From Acholeplasmatales bacterium (GTDB lineage Bacteria > Bacillota_I > Bacilli_A > Acholeplasmatales > Anaeroplasmataceae): a DNA stretch of 55,364 nt. The notes below the pieces were generated by a model. That model was not told where the DNA came from. It saw only the letters and a list, made by a program, of their open reading frames with translations, and did not search any database. The DNA lies in contig JAFSWG010000041.1 in the NCBI GenBank assembly GCA_017444645.1, positions 1-55,364 on the forward strand, written 5' to 3'. Below, piece after piece: positions 25,411-34,091 of the stretch; the first letter of the stretch is position 1, and every line of letters begins with the position of its first letter. The translations under genes and the position numbers were made by a program.

Positions 25411-26598
25411 ATGAATTTTATTTTTATATCTCCCGCTTTTCCTACTAACTATTACAATTTCTGTGATAGATTAAAGAAAAACGGTGCAAATGTATTGGGT
25501 ATTGGTGATACCCCATATAATGATTTAAATGATAAAGTAAAATCATCATTAACAGAATATTACAAAGTAAATTCTATGGAGAGTTATGATGAAATGTTTA
25601 GAGCTGTTGCTTACTTTTCATTTAAATATGGAAAAATTGATTTTCTTGAATCAAACAATGAATATTGGTTAAGACAAGATGCAAGATTAAGAACTGATTT
25701 TAATATTACTGGTGCGAAGCTAGATGATGTAGTTAATTTCACATCTAAAAGTAATATGAAAGAATTCTATAAAAAAGCTGGAGTTCCAGTAGCTAGATAT
25801 AAATTCTGTACTAATTTCAAAGAAGATATGGAATTTATCAAAGAGGTTGGATTTCCAGTTGTAGTTAAACCAGATGTTGGTGTAGGTGCTGCCGCTACAT
25901 ATAGAATTGAAAACGAAGATGAATTAAAACAATTCCATAATAGAGGATTTAATGTTCCTTATATCATGGAAGAATATATCCTAGGTGATATTATTTCATT
26001 TGATGGTATTTGTGATGCTTCTTCTAATGTTGTCTTCTGTGATAACGAAGTATTCCCACCATCAATTATGGATATAGTTAATGAAAATCTAGAGGTTTCT
26101 TATTATGTTAATAAGGAAGTTCCTGCCAAGGTATATGAAGTTGGTTCAAAGGTTATTAAAGCATTTGGAATCAAGAGTAGATATTTCCATCTTGAATTCT
26201 TCAAATTAAGAAATGATAAGCATGGTTTAGGTAAAGCTGGTGACATTGTTGCCTTAGAAGTTAACATGCGTCCACCTGGAGGATTTACACCAGATATGAT
26301 TAATTTCGGTCAATCAGTTGATACATATCAAATCTGGGCTGATGTAATGTGCTTCAATAAAAATGTTAATGTTGATATGACACATCCAAAATATTATTGC
26401 TTCTACTATGGTAGACGTGATAGATGTGATTATAAATATTCATATGAACAAATTAAACAATCATATCCATATATTCAAATGCATGATAGAAATCCTGAAA
26501 TTTTATCAGGAGCAATGGGAAATGAATTCTTTATTGCAAGATTTGAATTTATGGAAGATTTAGAAAAATTTAAAGATATGGTTTCTGCCAAGAAATAA
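25411..26598 (+). CDS. ATP-grasp domain protein, carbamoyl-phosphate synthetase large-chain-like
   Basis: 395 residues from the ATG at 25411; an ATG nine bases upstream touches the SD and is less likely. An N-terminal Rossmann-like domain (to about 105) is followed by the ATP-grasp fold: PVVVKPDVGVGAAATYRI near 148-165, the hinge IMEEYILGDIISFDGI near 186, and the metal-binding run ALEVNMRPPGGFTPDM near 286-301. It will ligate a carboxylate to an amine or thiol by way of an acyl phosphate; the substrate is unknown. It stands alone, ending in a terminator shared with the convergent membrane gene. Stand-alone ATP-grasp enzymes of this kind are common and mostly uncharacterised. Confidence 0.78.
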   Translation: MNFIFISPAFPTNYYNFCDRLKKNGANVLGIGDTPYNDLNDKVKSSLTEYYKVNSMESYDEMFRAVAYFSFKYGKIDFLESNNEYWLRQDARLRTDFNITGAKLDDVVNFTSKSNMKEFYKKAGVPVARYKFCTNFKEDMEFIKEVGFPVVVKPDVGVGAAATYRIENEDELKQFHNRGFNVPYIMEEYILGDIISFDGICDASSNVVFCDNEVFPPSIMDIVNENLEVSYYVNKEVPAKVYEVGSKVIKAFGIKSRYFHLEFFKLRNDKHGLGKAGDIVALEVNMRPPGGFTPDMINFGQSVDTYQIWADVMCFNKNVNVDMTHPKYYCFYYGRRDRCDYKYSYEQIKQSYPYIQMHDRNPEILSGAMGNEFFIARFEFMEDLEKFKDMVSAKK

Positions 26599-26602
26599 AA
26601 AT

Positions 26603-26638
26603 AAAAAGGAATTTGCTAATTTTGCAAATTCCTTTTTT
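26603..26638. terminator. shared bidirectional terminator
   Basis: A 14-bp stem AAAAAGGAATTTGC / GCAAATTCCTTTTT with a 7-base loop and T-runs on both strands, between two convergent genes. Confidence 0.92.
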
Positions 26639-26644
26639 ATTGTC

Positions 26645-27622
26645 TTATGCATTAGCTCTATTTCTCATCTTAGTAAATCTAGGTGAAATCTTTTCAAGCT
26701 CAGCAAATTGTTCTTCTGTTGGAATATCAGCTAAACCAGCAGCCATGAAGTTTCTTAATACACCAACTAAAATAAATGGTCTAATTAATACACTATGAAT
26801 CATACCCCAAATGACTACTCCAATTACACCTGAGAATACTAAAATTAAAATTTTAGGATCTTGTAATGCAGCTGGGAAATTCTCAAAATTATTTCTTGTA
26901 ACAAATTCAGTGATTTCTGCAGCAAAAGTATCAAAGAATTGTGGGAATTGATTTGAAATTAAATAAGTAATTCCAAAGAATGCACCACCAATAACAACTA
27001 GTGATAAAGCACCCATTCCAAAGATTCTACCAATGTTTCTAATTAATGTTTTACCATGCTTAAAGAATATTACTGCGCCTTCGCATCCTGCTTTAAATCC
27101 ATTTACTTCCTTGCGATATAATACCCATCCTAAACAACAATCACATAAATAACCAATTAGTATTTGAATAGCTGCATCTATTGTCGATGTAACAGCATTT
27201 CCAGCATCTCCACCGATTGCTGTACCTAAACGATTGATTGCTCTACTTAATTGATTAAATACTGATTTAATTAAATGAGTAATAAGAAAGAATGTTGTAA
27301 TTTTACCGAATCTACCTTTAATTTCTCTAAATCCAGCTTTAAAGGTATCATCAGGTAATTTACCATCTACTACTCCATAAGTCATCATTGAAATTTGAGC
27401 TGCTTTAATTCTATTAGAAATAAATATACTGATTAAAACTAAAAATGGTATCGATACTAGTGCGCCGATTAGTAAGCCTAATAAAGCCATATCAGTAGAT
27501 TTATTGAAAATAAAGAATCCAGCAACGCATAATCCTAAAAAGATAATTAATGATAGTAAATCCACTAAAAATCCAATTAAAGAAAATGACAATGTTTTCT
27601 TATACACTTCAAAATTTGACAT
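26645..27622 (-). CDS. integral membrane protein of unknown function
   Basis: 325 residues, family not recognised. About six hydrophobic segments (near 13-36, 46-68, 108-125, 150-170, 200-222 and 262-290). Polar loops include a CDCC motif near 169 and GFKAGCEGAVIFF near 185. The C-terminal region ends in a charged helix (IPTEEQFAELEKIS). It lies 34 bases downstream of the MATE exporter gene with SD GGAGGATACG, and is probably co-transcribed with it. A permease-like or scaffold role is possible; nothing indicates a substrate. Confidence 0.6.
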   Translation of the reverse strand: MSNFEVYKKTLSFSLIGFLVDLLSLIIFLGLCVAGFFIFNKSTDMALLGLLIGALVSIPFLVLISIFISNRIKAAQISMMTYGVVDGKLPDDTFKAGFREIKGRFGKITTFFLITHLIKSVFNQLSRAINRLGTAIGGDAGNAVTSTIDAAIQILIGYLCDCCLGWVLYRKEVNGFKAGCEGAVIFFKHGKTLIRNIGRIFGMGALSLVVIGGAFFGITYLISNQFPQFFDTFAAEITEFVTRNNFENFPAALQDPKILILVFSGVIGVVIWGMIHSVLIRPFILVGVLRNFMAAGLADIPTEEQFAELEKISPRFTKMRNRANA

Positions 27623-27656
27623 AAATCGTATCCTCCTTTAGTTTATTTTAACATAA

Positions 27657-29039
27657 TTATTGTTCATTAACAATTTCAATATCGTTATTATTATCTTCCA
27701 TTGGCATTCTAATATTCTTTTTCCAGAAATAAATTAATATTGGAAGTTCAAATAATATCATAAATACCCAACCTGTAAATGTAGAGAATGCTGTGCCTCT
27801 TACATGATACATTGGAATAAAAATAAATGCGGCTGATACTCTAAATATAATTTGGAATGTTGTAGATAAGAATACAACTAATAAATTACCTATTCCTCTA
27901 AAATATGATTGAATTCCATTTGTTGTACCTGGCATTAAATAAATGAATCCCATTACACTTAAATACATAGCTGCATATTTTTGATTATCTGGATTATCTG
28001 TAAATATTTTAACTATATTTTGTCTTAATGTTAAAACAATTATAGAAATAAATATAGCCATACTCCATTGGATAATTAAGCCATGTATGTATCCTCTTTT
28101 AGCTCTTTTACCTTGCTTAGCACCTCTATTTTGGGCTATAAAGACTGCTACTGCTTGTCCTATACATTTAGATGGTTCAAGTGCGTAATCATCTATTTTT
28201 GTACCAAATGTATATCCTGCTTGTTCATTAAAATCTAGAGTATTAACTTGAGTTTGAACTAAAGCTTTTCCTACATATAATACTACTTGCTGTAATGCAG
28301 ACGCGATTGAATATCTCATTGTTCTAATAAATAATTCTTTTTTAACAAAGAAATCTGAGAATCTTAATCTAAAATGATCATTTTTAATAAGAGCATATAT
28401 TATGGCTATAATCATAGTTACACCTTGAGCAATAATTGTAGCTAAGGCAGCACCAAATATTCCCATATTAGCTCCTGCAACAAACCAAAAATCTAATCCT
28501 ACATTAATTAAACAGCTCATTACTAAAATAATTAAAGGACTTAATGAATCACCCATACTTCTAAGTGCTGTAAATATGATTGTATAAATAGTTAAAAATA
28601 AAACTCCAATCATTGATATTACTAAATATGTTTTAGCACCATCAAGTAAATAATCATGAACATTAGTAGCTTTTAAAAGTGGTCCTGCAATAATCATTAT
28701 AAATATTGATACTACTATTGCAAAAATAGAAAAGATTGTCATACATAAGCCAATCTCTTTTTTAACCATTTCTTTATTTTTGGCTCCATAAAATTCACTC
28801 ATTAAAATGGATGCACCATTACATAAGCCAATAATTAAAAAAGATACTAGATTAATAATAGGTGTTGCTGCACCTACACTATCAACACTTAATGTATCTG
28901 TATAATTACCAATTATTGCAGTATCAATTGTTGAATATAATAATTGAAATACATTCGCAATAATTAAAGGAATTGTATATATTAACATGGATTTTACGAT
29001 ATTACCTTTTGTCATATCGTTTTTTCTAACTTTTTCCAT
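27657..29039 (-). CDS. MATE-family efflux transporter
   Basis: 460 residues with 12 hydrophobic helices in two homologous halves. The start (MEKVRKNDMTKGNIVKSMLI pattern) and PLIIANVFQLLYSTIDTAIIG near 25-45 are typical of the DinF/NorM-like MATE branch in Firmicutes. Members export cationic drugs or metabolites with sodium or proton entry. It has its own promoter (29062-29090) just past the lysC terminator. The promoter spacer holds a 7-bp inverted repeat, so a local regulator may act there. Substrate unknown. SD GAGG is weak. Confidence 0.85.
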   Translation of the reverse strand: MEKVRKNDMTKGNIVKSMLIYTIPLIIANVFQLLYSTIDTAIIGNYTDTLSVDSVGAATPIINLVSFLIIGLCNGASILMSEFYGAKNKEMVKKEIGLCMTIFSIFAIVVSIFIMIIAGPLLKATNVHDYLLDGAKTYLVISMIGVLFLTIYTIIFTALRSMGDSLSPLIILVMSCLINVGLDFWFVAGANMGIFGAALATIIAQGVTMIIAIIYALIKNDHFRLRFSDFFVKKELFIRTMRYSIASALQQVVLYVGKALVQTQVNTLDFNEQAGYTFGTKIDDYALEPSKCIGQAVAVFIAQNRGAKQGKRAKRGYIHGLIIQWSMAIFISIIVLTLRQNIVKIFTDNPDNQKYAAMYLSVMGFIYLMPGTTNGIQSYFRGIGNLLVVFLSTTFQIIFRVSAAFIFIPMYHVRGTAFSTFTGWVFMILFELPILIYFWKKNIRMPMEDNNNDIEIVNEQ

Positions 29040-29061
29040 ATTTATAACCTCATTGATTTTA

Positions 29062-29090
29062 TTAATAGCACTAAGCTATTATGATGTCAA
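29062..29090 (-). promoter_or_regulatory. MATE promoter with a palindrome in its spacer
   Basis: Minus strand TTGACA (29090-29085), 17 bases, TATTAA (29067-29062). TAATAGC-N5-GCTATTA (29063-29081) fills the spacer and is a candidate operator. Confidence 0.62.
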
Positions 29091-29091
29091 A

Positions 29092-29112
29092 TAAAAAGAG
29101 CCCCTAGGGCTC
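29092..29112 (-). terminator. intrinsic terminator of asd-lysC
   Basis: On the minus strand GAGCCC, 3-base loop, GGGCTC, then TTTTTATTT. Confidence 0.86.
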
Positions 29113-29115
29113 CAA

Positions 29116-30420
29116 TTATCTAACTAATGCTTCATATAAAGCTTTAATTGTTTCTTCATAATCCTTTGAATCAACACCAATGATGATATTTAATTCAGAT
29201 GGTCCTTGAGCAAGAAGCTTTACATTAATCTTTTGTGCACCTAATGTTTCGAATATCTTAGCACACACACCACTTCTCTTTGCCATATTACGACCTACTA
29301 CTGCAACTAGGGCAATATTATCATCAATAGATACGTTAGCACCTAATTCTTTCTTTAAATCAGTTACTAATTCATATCTACATTTTTCAACTGATGCACC
29401 ACCAACTACTACTGAGAATGAGTCAATTCCTGATGGAACATGTTCTACTGATACATCATATTTTTCAAATACTGATAAAGCTTTTCTTAAGAATCCTACT
29501 TCATTAGACATATGATCCTTTTGAATATTGAATGATAAGAAATCCTTCTTACCAGCTATACCTGTAACGATATTTGATGTATCTGTACATTCATTTTGAA
29601 TAAATGTACCTGGATTATCAGGTTCATTAGTATTCTTTAAGTTAATTGGAATATTTAAGCTTTGAACAGGGAATACTGTTTCTTCATGTAATACTGATGC
29701 ACCCATATAAGATAATTCTCTTAATTCTGCATAAGTAATTTCTTTAATAGCTTTTGGATTAGATACTAGCTTAGGGTCAGCAGCTAAAATACCAGATACA
29801 TCTGTCCAGTTTTCATAAACTGATGCATTTACGCATTTTGCTAAAATTGAACCTGTAACGTCAGATCCACCTCTAGATAATAGCTTTACTGTACCATTAG
29901 GGTATGCACCATAGAATCCTGGAACAACAATTGAACCATAAGCATTGAATGCTGCTTTAACATTTGATTCAGTTAATTTTTCATCTAATTTTCCATCAAA
30001 ATTAAATCTTAATAAATCTCTAGCATCAACAAATTTATAATTTAAATATCTAGACATTAATAAAGATGTTAAATATTCGCCGCGGCTTACTAAATAATCT
30101 TGGCTAATATTCTTATTTAATTCTGCTTTTAAAGACTCTAAATCCTTTTCAATATCATATTCAATACCAAGTTCATCTCTTACACCAACGAATCTAGTAT
30201 ATAACATATCCCAAATATCAGCATATGGAACTGAATATTTTAAGTGAGCATGTAAGATATATAATAAATCTGTTATTTTTGTATCATTTTTATCTCTTTT
30301 TCCTAAAGCACTACATACAACGATTTTTCTTTTAGGATCAGATAAAACTATATTTTTAACTTTTGCAAATTGAGTAGCACATGATAAAGAGCTACCACCA
30401 AACTTTGTAACTGTTAACAT
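29116..30420 (-). CDS. lysC: aspartate kinase
   Basis: 434 residues. Seen: the N-terminal kinase motif TKFGGSSL (5-12), SRGGSDVTGS near 194-203, the NWTDVSGI segment near 214, and two C-terminal ACT-like domains (about 290-434) that usually bind lysine or threonine for feedback control. It phosphorylates aspartate, the first step toward lysine, threonine, methionine and diaminopimelate. It lies 9 bases behind asd in one operon with its own promoter, not in the riboswitch operon. It is a monofunctional enzyme without a homoserine dehydrogenase domain. Confidence 0.9.
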   Translation of the reverse strand: MLTVTKFGGSSLSCATQFAKVKNIVLSDPKRKIVVCSALGKRDKNDTKITDLLYILHAHLKYSVPYADIWDMLYTRFVGVRDELGIEYDIEKDLESLKAELNKNISQDYLVSRGEYLTSLLMSRYLNYKFVDARDLLRFNFDGKLDEKLTESNVKAAFNAYGSIVVPGFYGAYPNGTVKLLSRGGSDVTGSILAKCVNASVYENWTDVSGILAADPKLVSNPKAIKEITYAELRELSYMGASVLHEETVFPVQSLNIPINLKNTNEPDNPGTFIQNECTDTSNIVTGIAGKKDFLSFNIQKDHMSNEVGFLRKALSVFEKYDVSVEHVPSGIDSFSVVVGGASVEKCRYELVTDLKKELGANVSIDDNIALVAVVGRNMAKRSGVCAKIFETLGAQKINVKLLAQGPSELNIIIGVDSKDYEETIKALYEALVR

Positions 30421-30429
30421 AAAATCCTC

Positions 30430-31470
30430 CTAGAAATCTAGACCAACTAGTTTTAAAGCGATTTGTACAGCGTTAGTTGCAGCACCCTTTCTAACTTGGT
30501 CTCCACAACACCATAATGTAATACCATTTTCATTAATTAAATCACGTCTAATTCTACCAACAAAAACGATATCTTGATCAGATGTTACAATTGGCATTGG
30601 GTATTCCTTAGCTTCTGGATTATCAAATAAACGACAGCCTTTTTCATTTGCAATTGCATTTTTAACAACATCTAAATCTAATTTATTTTCAGTAACTAAA
30701 GTTACAGAAATTGAATGGCTTCTTACAACTGGTACACGTACACAAGTACAAGTAACCTTTAATTCAGGTAAATGCATAATCTTTCTACCTTCATTTTGCA
30801 TCTTCATTTCTTCTGTTGTATAACCATTATCTAAGAATGAACCAATATGAGGAATTACATTACCAGCAATTTGGTATTGGAATACCTTTGATTCGAAATT
30901 ACCTTTATTAAGAATAACTCCATCCTTCTTATAAGTATCAGTTAACATTCCCATTTGATCCATCAATTCAACTGGACCTGCAGCACCAGCTCCTGATGTT
31001 GCTTGATAAGTTGAAGCATTCATTGCTTTAATCTTTGATAATTTATTAATTGCGTTAACTGCAACTAAAGTAATGATTGTAGAACAGTTAGGGTTTGAAA
31101 TAATACCTTTGTTCTTAAATACATCTTCACCATTGATTTCAGGTACTACTAGTGGTACATTATCATCCATTCTAAATGCGCTTGAATTATCAATGAATAC
31201 TGCACCAGCTTTTACGATATCAGGTGCAAATTCTTTTGCTACTGCATTAGATGCAGCACCTAAAACTATATCTAAACCAGCAAATGCTTCATGGCAAGCC
31301 AATTTGATTTCAACTTCTTTTCCACCAAAAGGAACCTTCTTACCAACAGATCTTTCACTAGCTAATAATCTTAATTCATTTACTGGGAATTTTCTTTCTT
31401 CTAAAACTTTTAACATTTCACGACCTACAGCTCCTGTAGCTCCTAAAATACCGACATTATATTTTTTCAT
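30430..31470 (-). CDS. asd: aspartate-semialdehyde dehydrogenase
   Basis: 346 residues, typical length. Seen: NADP-binding GATGAVGREML near 10-20, SERSVG near 39, the catalytic cysteine in NPNCSTI near 127-133, and the RVPVVRSHS run near 245 with the proton-relay histidine. It reduces aspartyl phosphate to aspartate semialdehyde, the branch point for lysine and diaminopimelate, methionine and threonine. First gene of asd-lysC. Its promoter (31529-31557) has a palindrome in the spacer and upstream direct repeats. SD AAAGGAG. Confidence 0.94.
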   Translation of the reverse strand: MKKYNVGILGATGAVGREMLKVLEERKFPVNELRLLASERSVGKKVPFGGKEVEIKLACHEAFAGLDIVLGAASNAVAKEFAPDIVKAGAVFIDNSSAFRMDDNVPLVVPEINGEDVFKNKGIISNPNCSTIITLVAVNAINKLSKIKAMNASTYQATSGAGAAGPVELMDQMGMLTDTYKKDGVILNKGNFESKVFQYQIAGNVIPHIGSFLDNGYTTEEMKMQNEGRKIMHLPELKVTCTCVRVPVVRSHSISVTLVTENKLDLDVVKNAIANEKGCRLFDNPEAKEYPMPIVTSDQDIVFVGRIRRDLINENGITLWCCGDQVRKGAATNAVQIALKLVGLDF

Positions 31471-31528
31471 ATTAATATCTCCTTTAACTTCCTAAATACT
31501 CGCTTATCAAATTAAATAAACTGAATTT

Positions 31529-31557
31529 ATTATATTACTAAATTATTAGTAATTCAA
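31529..31557 (-). promoter_or_regulatory. asd promoter with a palindrome in its spacer
   Basis: Minus strand TTGAAT (31557-31552), 17 bases, TATAAT (31534-31529). ATTACTA-N6-TAGTAAT (31534-31553) fills the spacer between the hexamers. Confidence 0.68.
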
Positions 31558-31575
31558 GAGAAAAATTCATTTTTC

Positions 31576-31603
31576 GCGAACATTTGTATTTTTTGTGCGA
31601 ACA
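31576..31603 (-). repeat. direct repeats TGTTCGC upstream of the asd promoter
   Basis: Minus strand TGTTCGC occurs at 31603-31597 and 31582-31576, 21 bases apart (two helical turns), about 20-45 bases upstream of -35. A candidate activator or repressor site. Confidence 0.45.
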
Positions 31604-31649
31604 CTTAATACATGTAAGGGCTTTATGTCTTTTTCATTACTGAAATCAT

Positions 31650-31672
31650 GAAAAAAAGCACCGAAGTGCTTA
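31650..31672 (-). terminator. intrinsic terminator of the lysA-dapFAB operon
   Basis: On the minus strand AAGCAC, loop TTCG, GTGCTT, then a run of Ts. Confidence 0.88.
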
Positions 31673-31679
31673 ATTTCAA

Positions 31680-32393
31680 TTACTTATTTCCGAATAAAAC
31701 ATCTTCCATATCATAGAATCCAGTTGGCTTATTAGTTAACCATCTAGCAGCTACAATTGCACCATTTGCAAAAATCTTTTTAGAATGAGCTGAATGTTTT
31801 AATGTTAAGATTTCATCTTCTCCACAATACATTACTTCATGCTCACCTACAATTGTACCGCCCCTAATTGCTGATACACCAACTTCTTTTTTATCTCTAG
31901 GACAAATTCCAGATCTTCCTTCATTTACAGCATAGCCTGTTTCTTCTACTATTGTATTTACTAGCATCTTAGCTGTTCCTGATGGAGCATCTTTTTTCTT
32001 ATTATGATGTGCTTCTACTACTTCAATATCAAATTGATCTTTTAAAATAGGTGTTACTTCTTTAACTAATCTATTTAATAAGATTACACCTAAAGAGAAA
32101 TTAGCACTTCTAAGTACAGGTGCTTTCTTTGATAGGTCATCAATTTTCTTTAATTGTTCATCTGTATAACCTGTTGTTGCAAAAACAACTGGTTTTTTTG
32201 TTTTAGATACATAATCACAAATCATATCTAAATTTGCAGGATTAGAAAAATCAATGATTACATCAAAATTCTCTTTAACATCATCTAATTTTTTATTTTC
32301 ACATTCAATAGCGACAACTGAAGCTAATTCATCACCTAACATAGATGATAAAATTTTGCCCATTGCGCCATATCCAACAACAACTGCCTTCAT
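31680..32393 (-). CDS. dapB: 4-hydroxy-tetrahydrodipicolinate reductase
   Basis: 237 residues, at the short end of the family. Seen: N-terminal nucleotide-binding VGYGAMGK near 7-14, the substrate-site signature EAHHNKKKDAPSGTA near 126-140 (family E.HH..K.DAPSGTA) and the tetrahydrodipicolinate reductase C-terminal fold. It reduces the product of DapA with NAD(P)H on the way to lysine and diaminopimelate. It overlaps the dapA stop by one base (TAATG). It is the last gene of the riboswitch-controlled operon and ends in a hairpin with a TTCG loop. Confidence 0.92.
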   Translation of the reverse strand: MKAVVVGYGAMGKILSSMLGDELASVVAIECENKKLDDVKENFDVIIDFSNPANLDMICDYVSKTKKPVVFATTGYTDEQLKKIDDLSKKAPVLRSANFSLGVILLNRLVKEVTPILKDQFDIEVVEAHHNKKKDAPSGTAKMLVNTIVEETGYAVNEGRSGICPRDKKEVGVSAIRGGTIVGEHEVMYCGEDEILTLKHSAHSKKIFANGAIVAARWLTNKPTGFYDMEDVLFGNK

Positions 32394-33274
32394 TATTTAA
32401 TAAGCTCCTTTACATTATCCATTTCAGCTTTTAAAATCTTAGCATTAGCTTCACTCATTGTATCAAGTGGTGCTCTATATCCACCAACATTAAATCCGAA
32501 ATAATTCATTGCTTCCTTAATAGGAATTGGATTTACCTCTAAGAATAAATCATTAGTAAATGTTAATAGCTTGTCAGCTAAATCCATTGCTTCTTTATAC
32601 TTATTTTGGAAACATAAATCACAAATCTTTGCAGTATTTTGTGGTGCGATATTAGCTAATACTGAAATTACACCTGATGCACCTACGGACATCATAGGTA
32701 CAATAATATCATCATTTCCTGATAACATAATGAAATTATCGTTTAATAATTTAGAAATCTTCATAGCATAGCTCATATTTCCAGAAGCTTCCTTAATACC
32801 ATAAATATTTGGATGCTTTGATAATACTTCTACAGCATGATAAGACATATTCATACCAGTTCTTCCTGGTACATTATACATAATTACTGGGCAAAGTGAT
32901 GCATCAGCAACTGCAGTGAAATGCTTAATTAAACCACTTTCATTTGTCTTATTATAATAAGGCGTAATAACTAATACATAATCAGCACCCATTTCAGAAT
33001 ACTTACGAGACATAGTTACTGCTTTTTCTGTTTCATTTGAACCTGAACCAACGATTAAAGGTACTCTCTTATTAACTACCTTAACACTATATTTAACAAT
33101 TTCAGCTTCTTCATCAAATGATAATGTTGAAGCTTCACCTGTTGTACCTAAAATTACTATACCACCTGATTTATTTGCAATATGGTATTCTAATAATTCA
33201 CCTAATTTCTTTAAATTTACTGTACCATCTGGATTAAATGGTGTAACTAATGCAACTATACTTCCTTTTAACAT
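32393..33274 (-). CDS. dapA: 4-hydroxy-tetrahydrodipicolinate synthase
   Basis: 293 residues from the ATG at 33274, preceded by SD GAGGAGG; a longer frame from 33307 overlaps dapF and is rejected. Class I aldolase (TIM barrel). Seen: LVTPFNPDG near 8, GTTGEASTL near 43, the catalytic tyrosine in YNVPGRTG near 132-139 and the Schiff-base lysine in GIKEASGN near 158-165. It condenses pyruvate with aspartate semialdehyde. The dapF stop lies one base before its ATG, and dapB overlaps its stop by one base, giving tight coupling. Confidence 0.94.
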   Translation of the reverse strand: MLKGSIVALVTPFNPDGTVNLKKLGELLEYHIANKSGGIVILGTTGEASTLSFDEEAEIVKYSVKVVNKRVPLIVGSGSNETEKAVTMSRKYSEMGADYVLVITPYYNKTNESGLIKHFTAVADASLCPVIMYNVPGRTGMNMSYHAVEVLSKHPNIYGIKEASGNMSYAMKISKLLNDNFIMLSGNDDIIVPMMSVGASGVISVLANIAPQNTAKICDLCFQNKYKEAMDLADKLLTFTNDLFLEVNPIPIKEAMNYFGFNVGGYRAPLDTMSEANAKILKAEMDNVKELIK

Positions 33275-33275
33275 A

Positions 33276-34091
33276 TTAATATTCCTCCTCGCTATAATTA
33301 CATTCAAATATTTTATCTGCTTTAATTTCTACAAATACATTACCTTTTTTATCGATTTCAGGATTTAATTCTCCTTCGTCTAAATGGCAGGTAACCTTAC
33401 CTCTTGTGTACGCCAACTTAGATGCAGCTACCATAGCTGCACCACAAGCTGATCCTGTATTGTTTACAAAGCCAAGTCCTGGCTTATAACATTTTATTCT
33501 TAAATTCTTTTTATCAATTACTTTCACAAAGATTACATCTGTTTTTCTACTAAATAATTTATATTCAGCAACTACAGGTGCAAGCTTTAACATATTTTCA
33601 TCATTTATATCATCTACAAAAATAATAGTATTAACACCTAATAAATTAAATGAATAAATAGTTAATAATGTATTATCTAATCTAATGACTCTTCCAAACG
33701 AATCCATAGAATCAGTAACATATATCATTCTATTATTAAAATTAGGCTTCTCTAGATTTAATCTAGCAACAAATGGAATTTCAGCGGCGACTTCAATTTT
33801 TGTTCTTCCTGCTCCAGTTAATATTGTCATTTCCTTTGATCTTGATATTTCGTTATCAAAAACAAATTTAGAAAAGCATACTAAAGCGTTAGGATTGAAA
33901 ACTTCTCTTTTTCCTTCTGTATCATATACAATCATTTCAAGAGGCTTTTCTTTAACAACAATTAATCTATTCGCTCCAATTCCTTTTATTCTGTTTAATA
34001 CCTTTATTGCGATATTAGAATAATCTTGATTATCTTCAAATAATGTAATCAAGAAATCCTCACCACAAACATACATCTTTGTAAATTTCAT
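33276..34091 (-). CDS. DapF-like protein lacking key catalytic residues
   Basis: 271 residues aligning over the full length with diaminopimelate epimerase: start MKFTKMYVCGEDF against family MxFTKMHGLGNDF, FSKFVFD after the first active-site region, SACGAAMVAA at the second. The first catalytic cysteine, in family CGNG, is Asn66 (NPNALVC). Binding residues also differ: GND to GED (N to E at 11), substrate NxDGS region to DTEGK, NPH to VNT near 153, ERG to KPG at 203-205, with a four-residue insertion before the second cysteine (C216), which is kept. Position between lysA and dapA implies a DapF ancestor. It is probably not a working two-base epimerase. TAATG coupling to lysA. Confidence 0.75.
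   Translation of the reverse strand: MKFTKMYVCGEDFLITLFEDNQDYSNIAIKVLNRIKGIGANRLIVVKEKPLEMIVYDTEGKREVFNPNALVCFSKFVFDNEISRSKEMTILTGAGRTKIEVAAEIPFVARLNLEKPNFNNRMIYVTDSMDSFGRVIRLDNTLLTIYSFNLLGVNTIIFVDDINDENMLKLAPVVAEYKLFSRKTDVIFVKVIDKKNLRIKCYKPGLGFVNNTGSACGAAMVAASKLAYTRGKVTCHLDEGELNPEIDKKGNVFVEIKADKIFECNYSEEEY

Noticed and set aside
27655-27680. Terminator between the MATE gene and the downstream membrane gene
   Set aside because: ATTGTT-N4-AACAAT has a weak stem overlapping the coding end and no T-run; read-through seems more likely.
31576-31603. LexA (SOS) box near CGAAC words upstream of asd
   Set aside because: The two words are in the same orientation 21 bases apart; the B. subtilis LexA box needs inverted CGAAC-N4-GTTCG.
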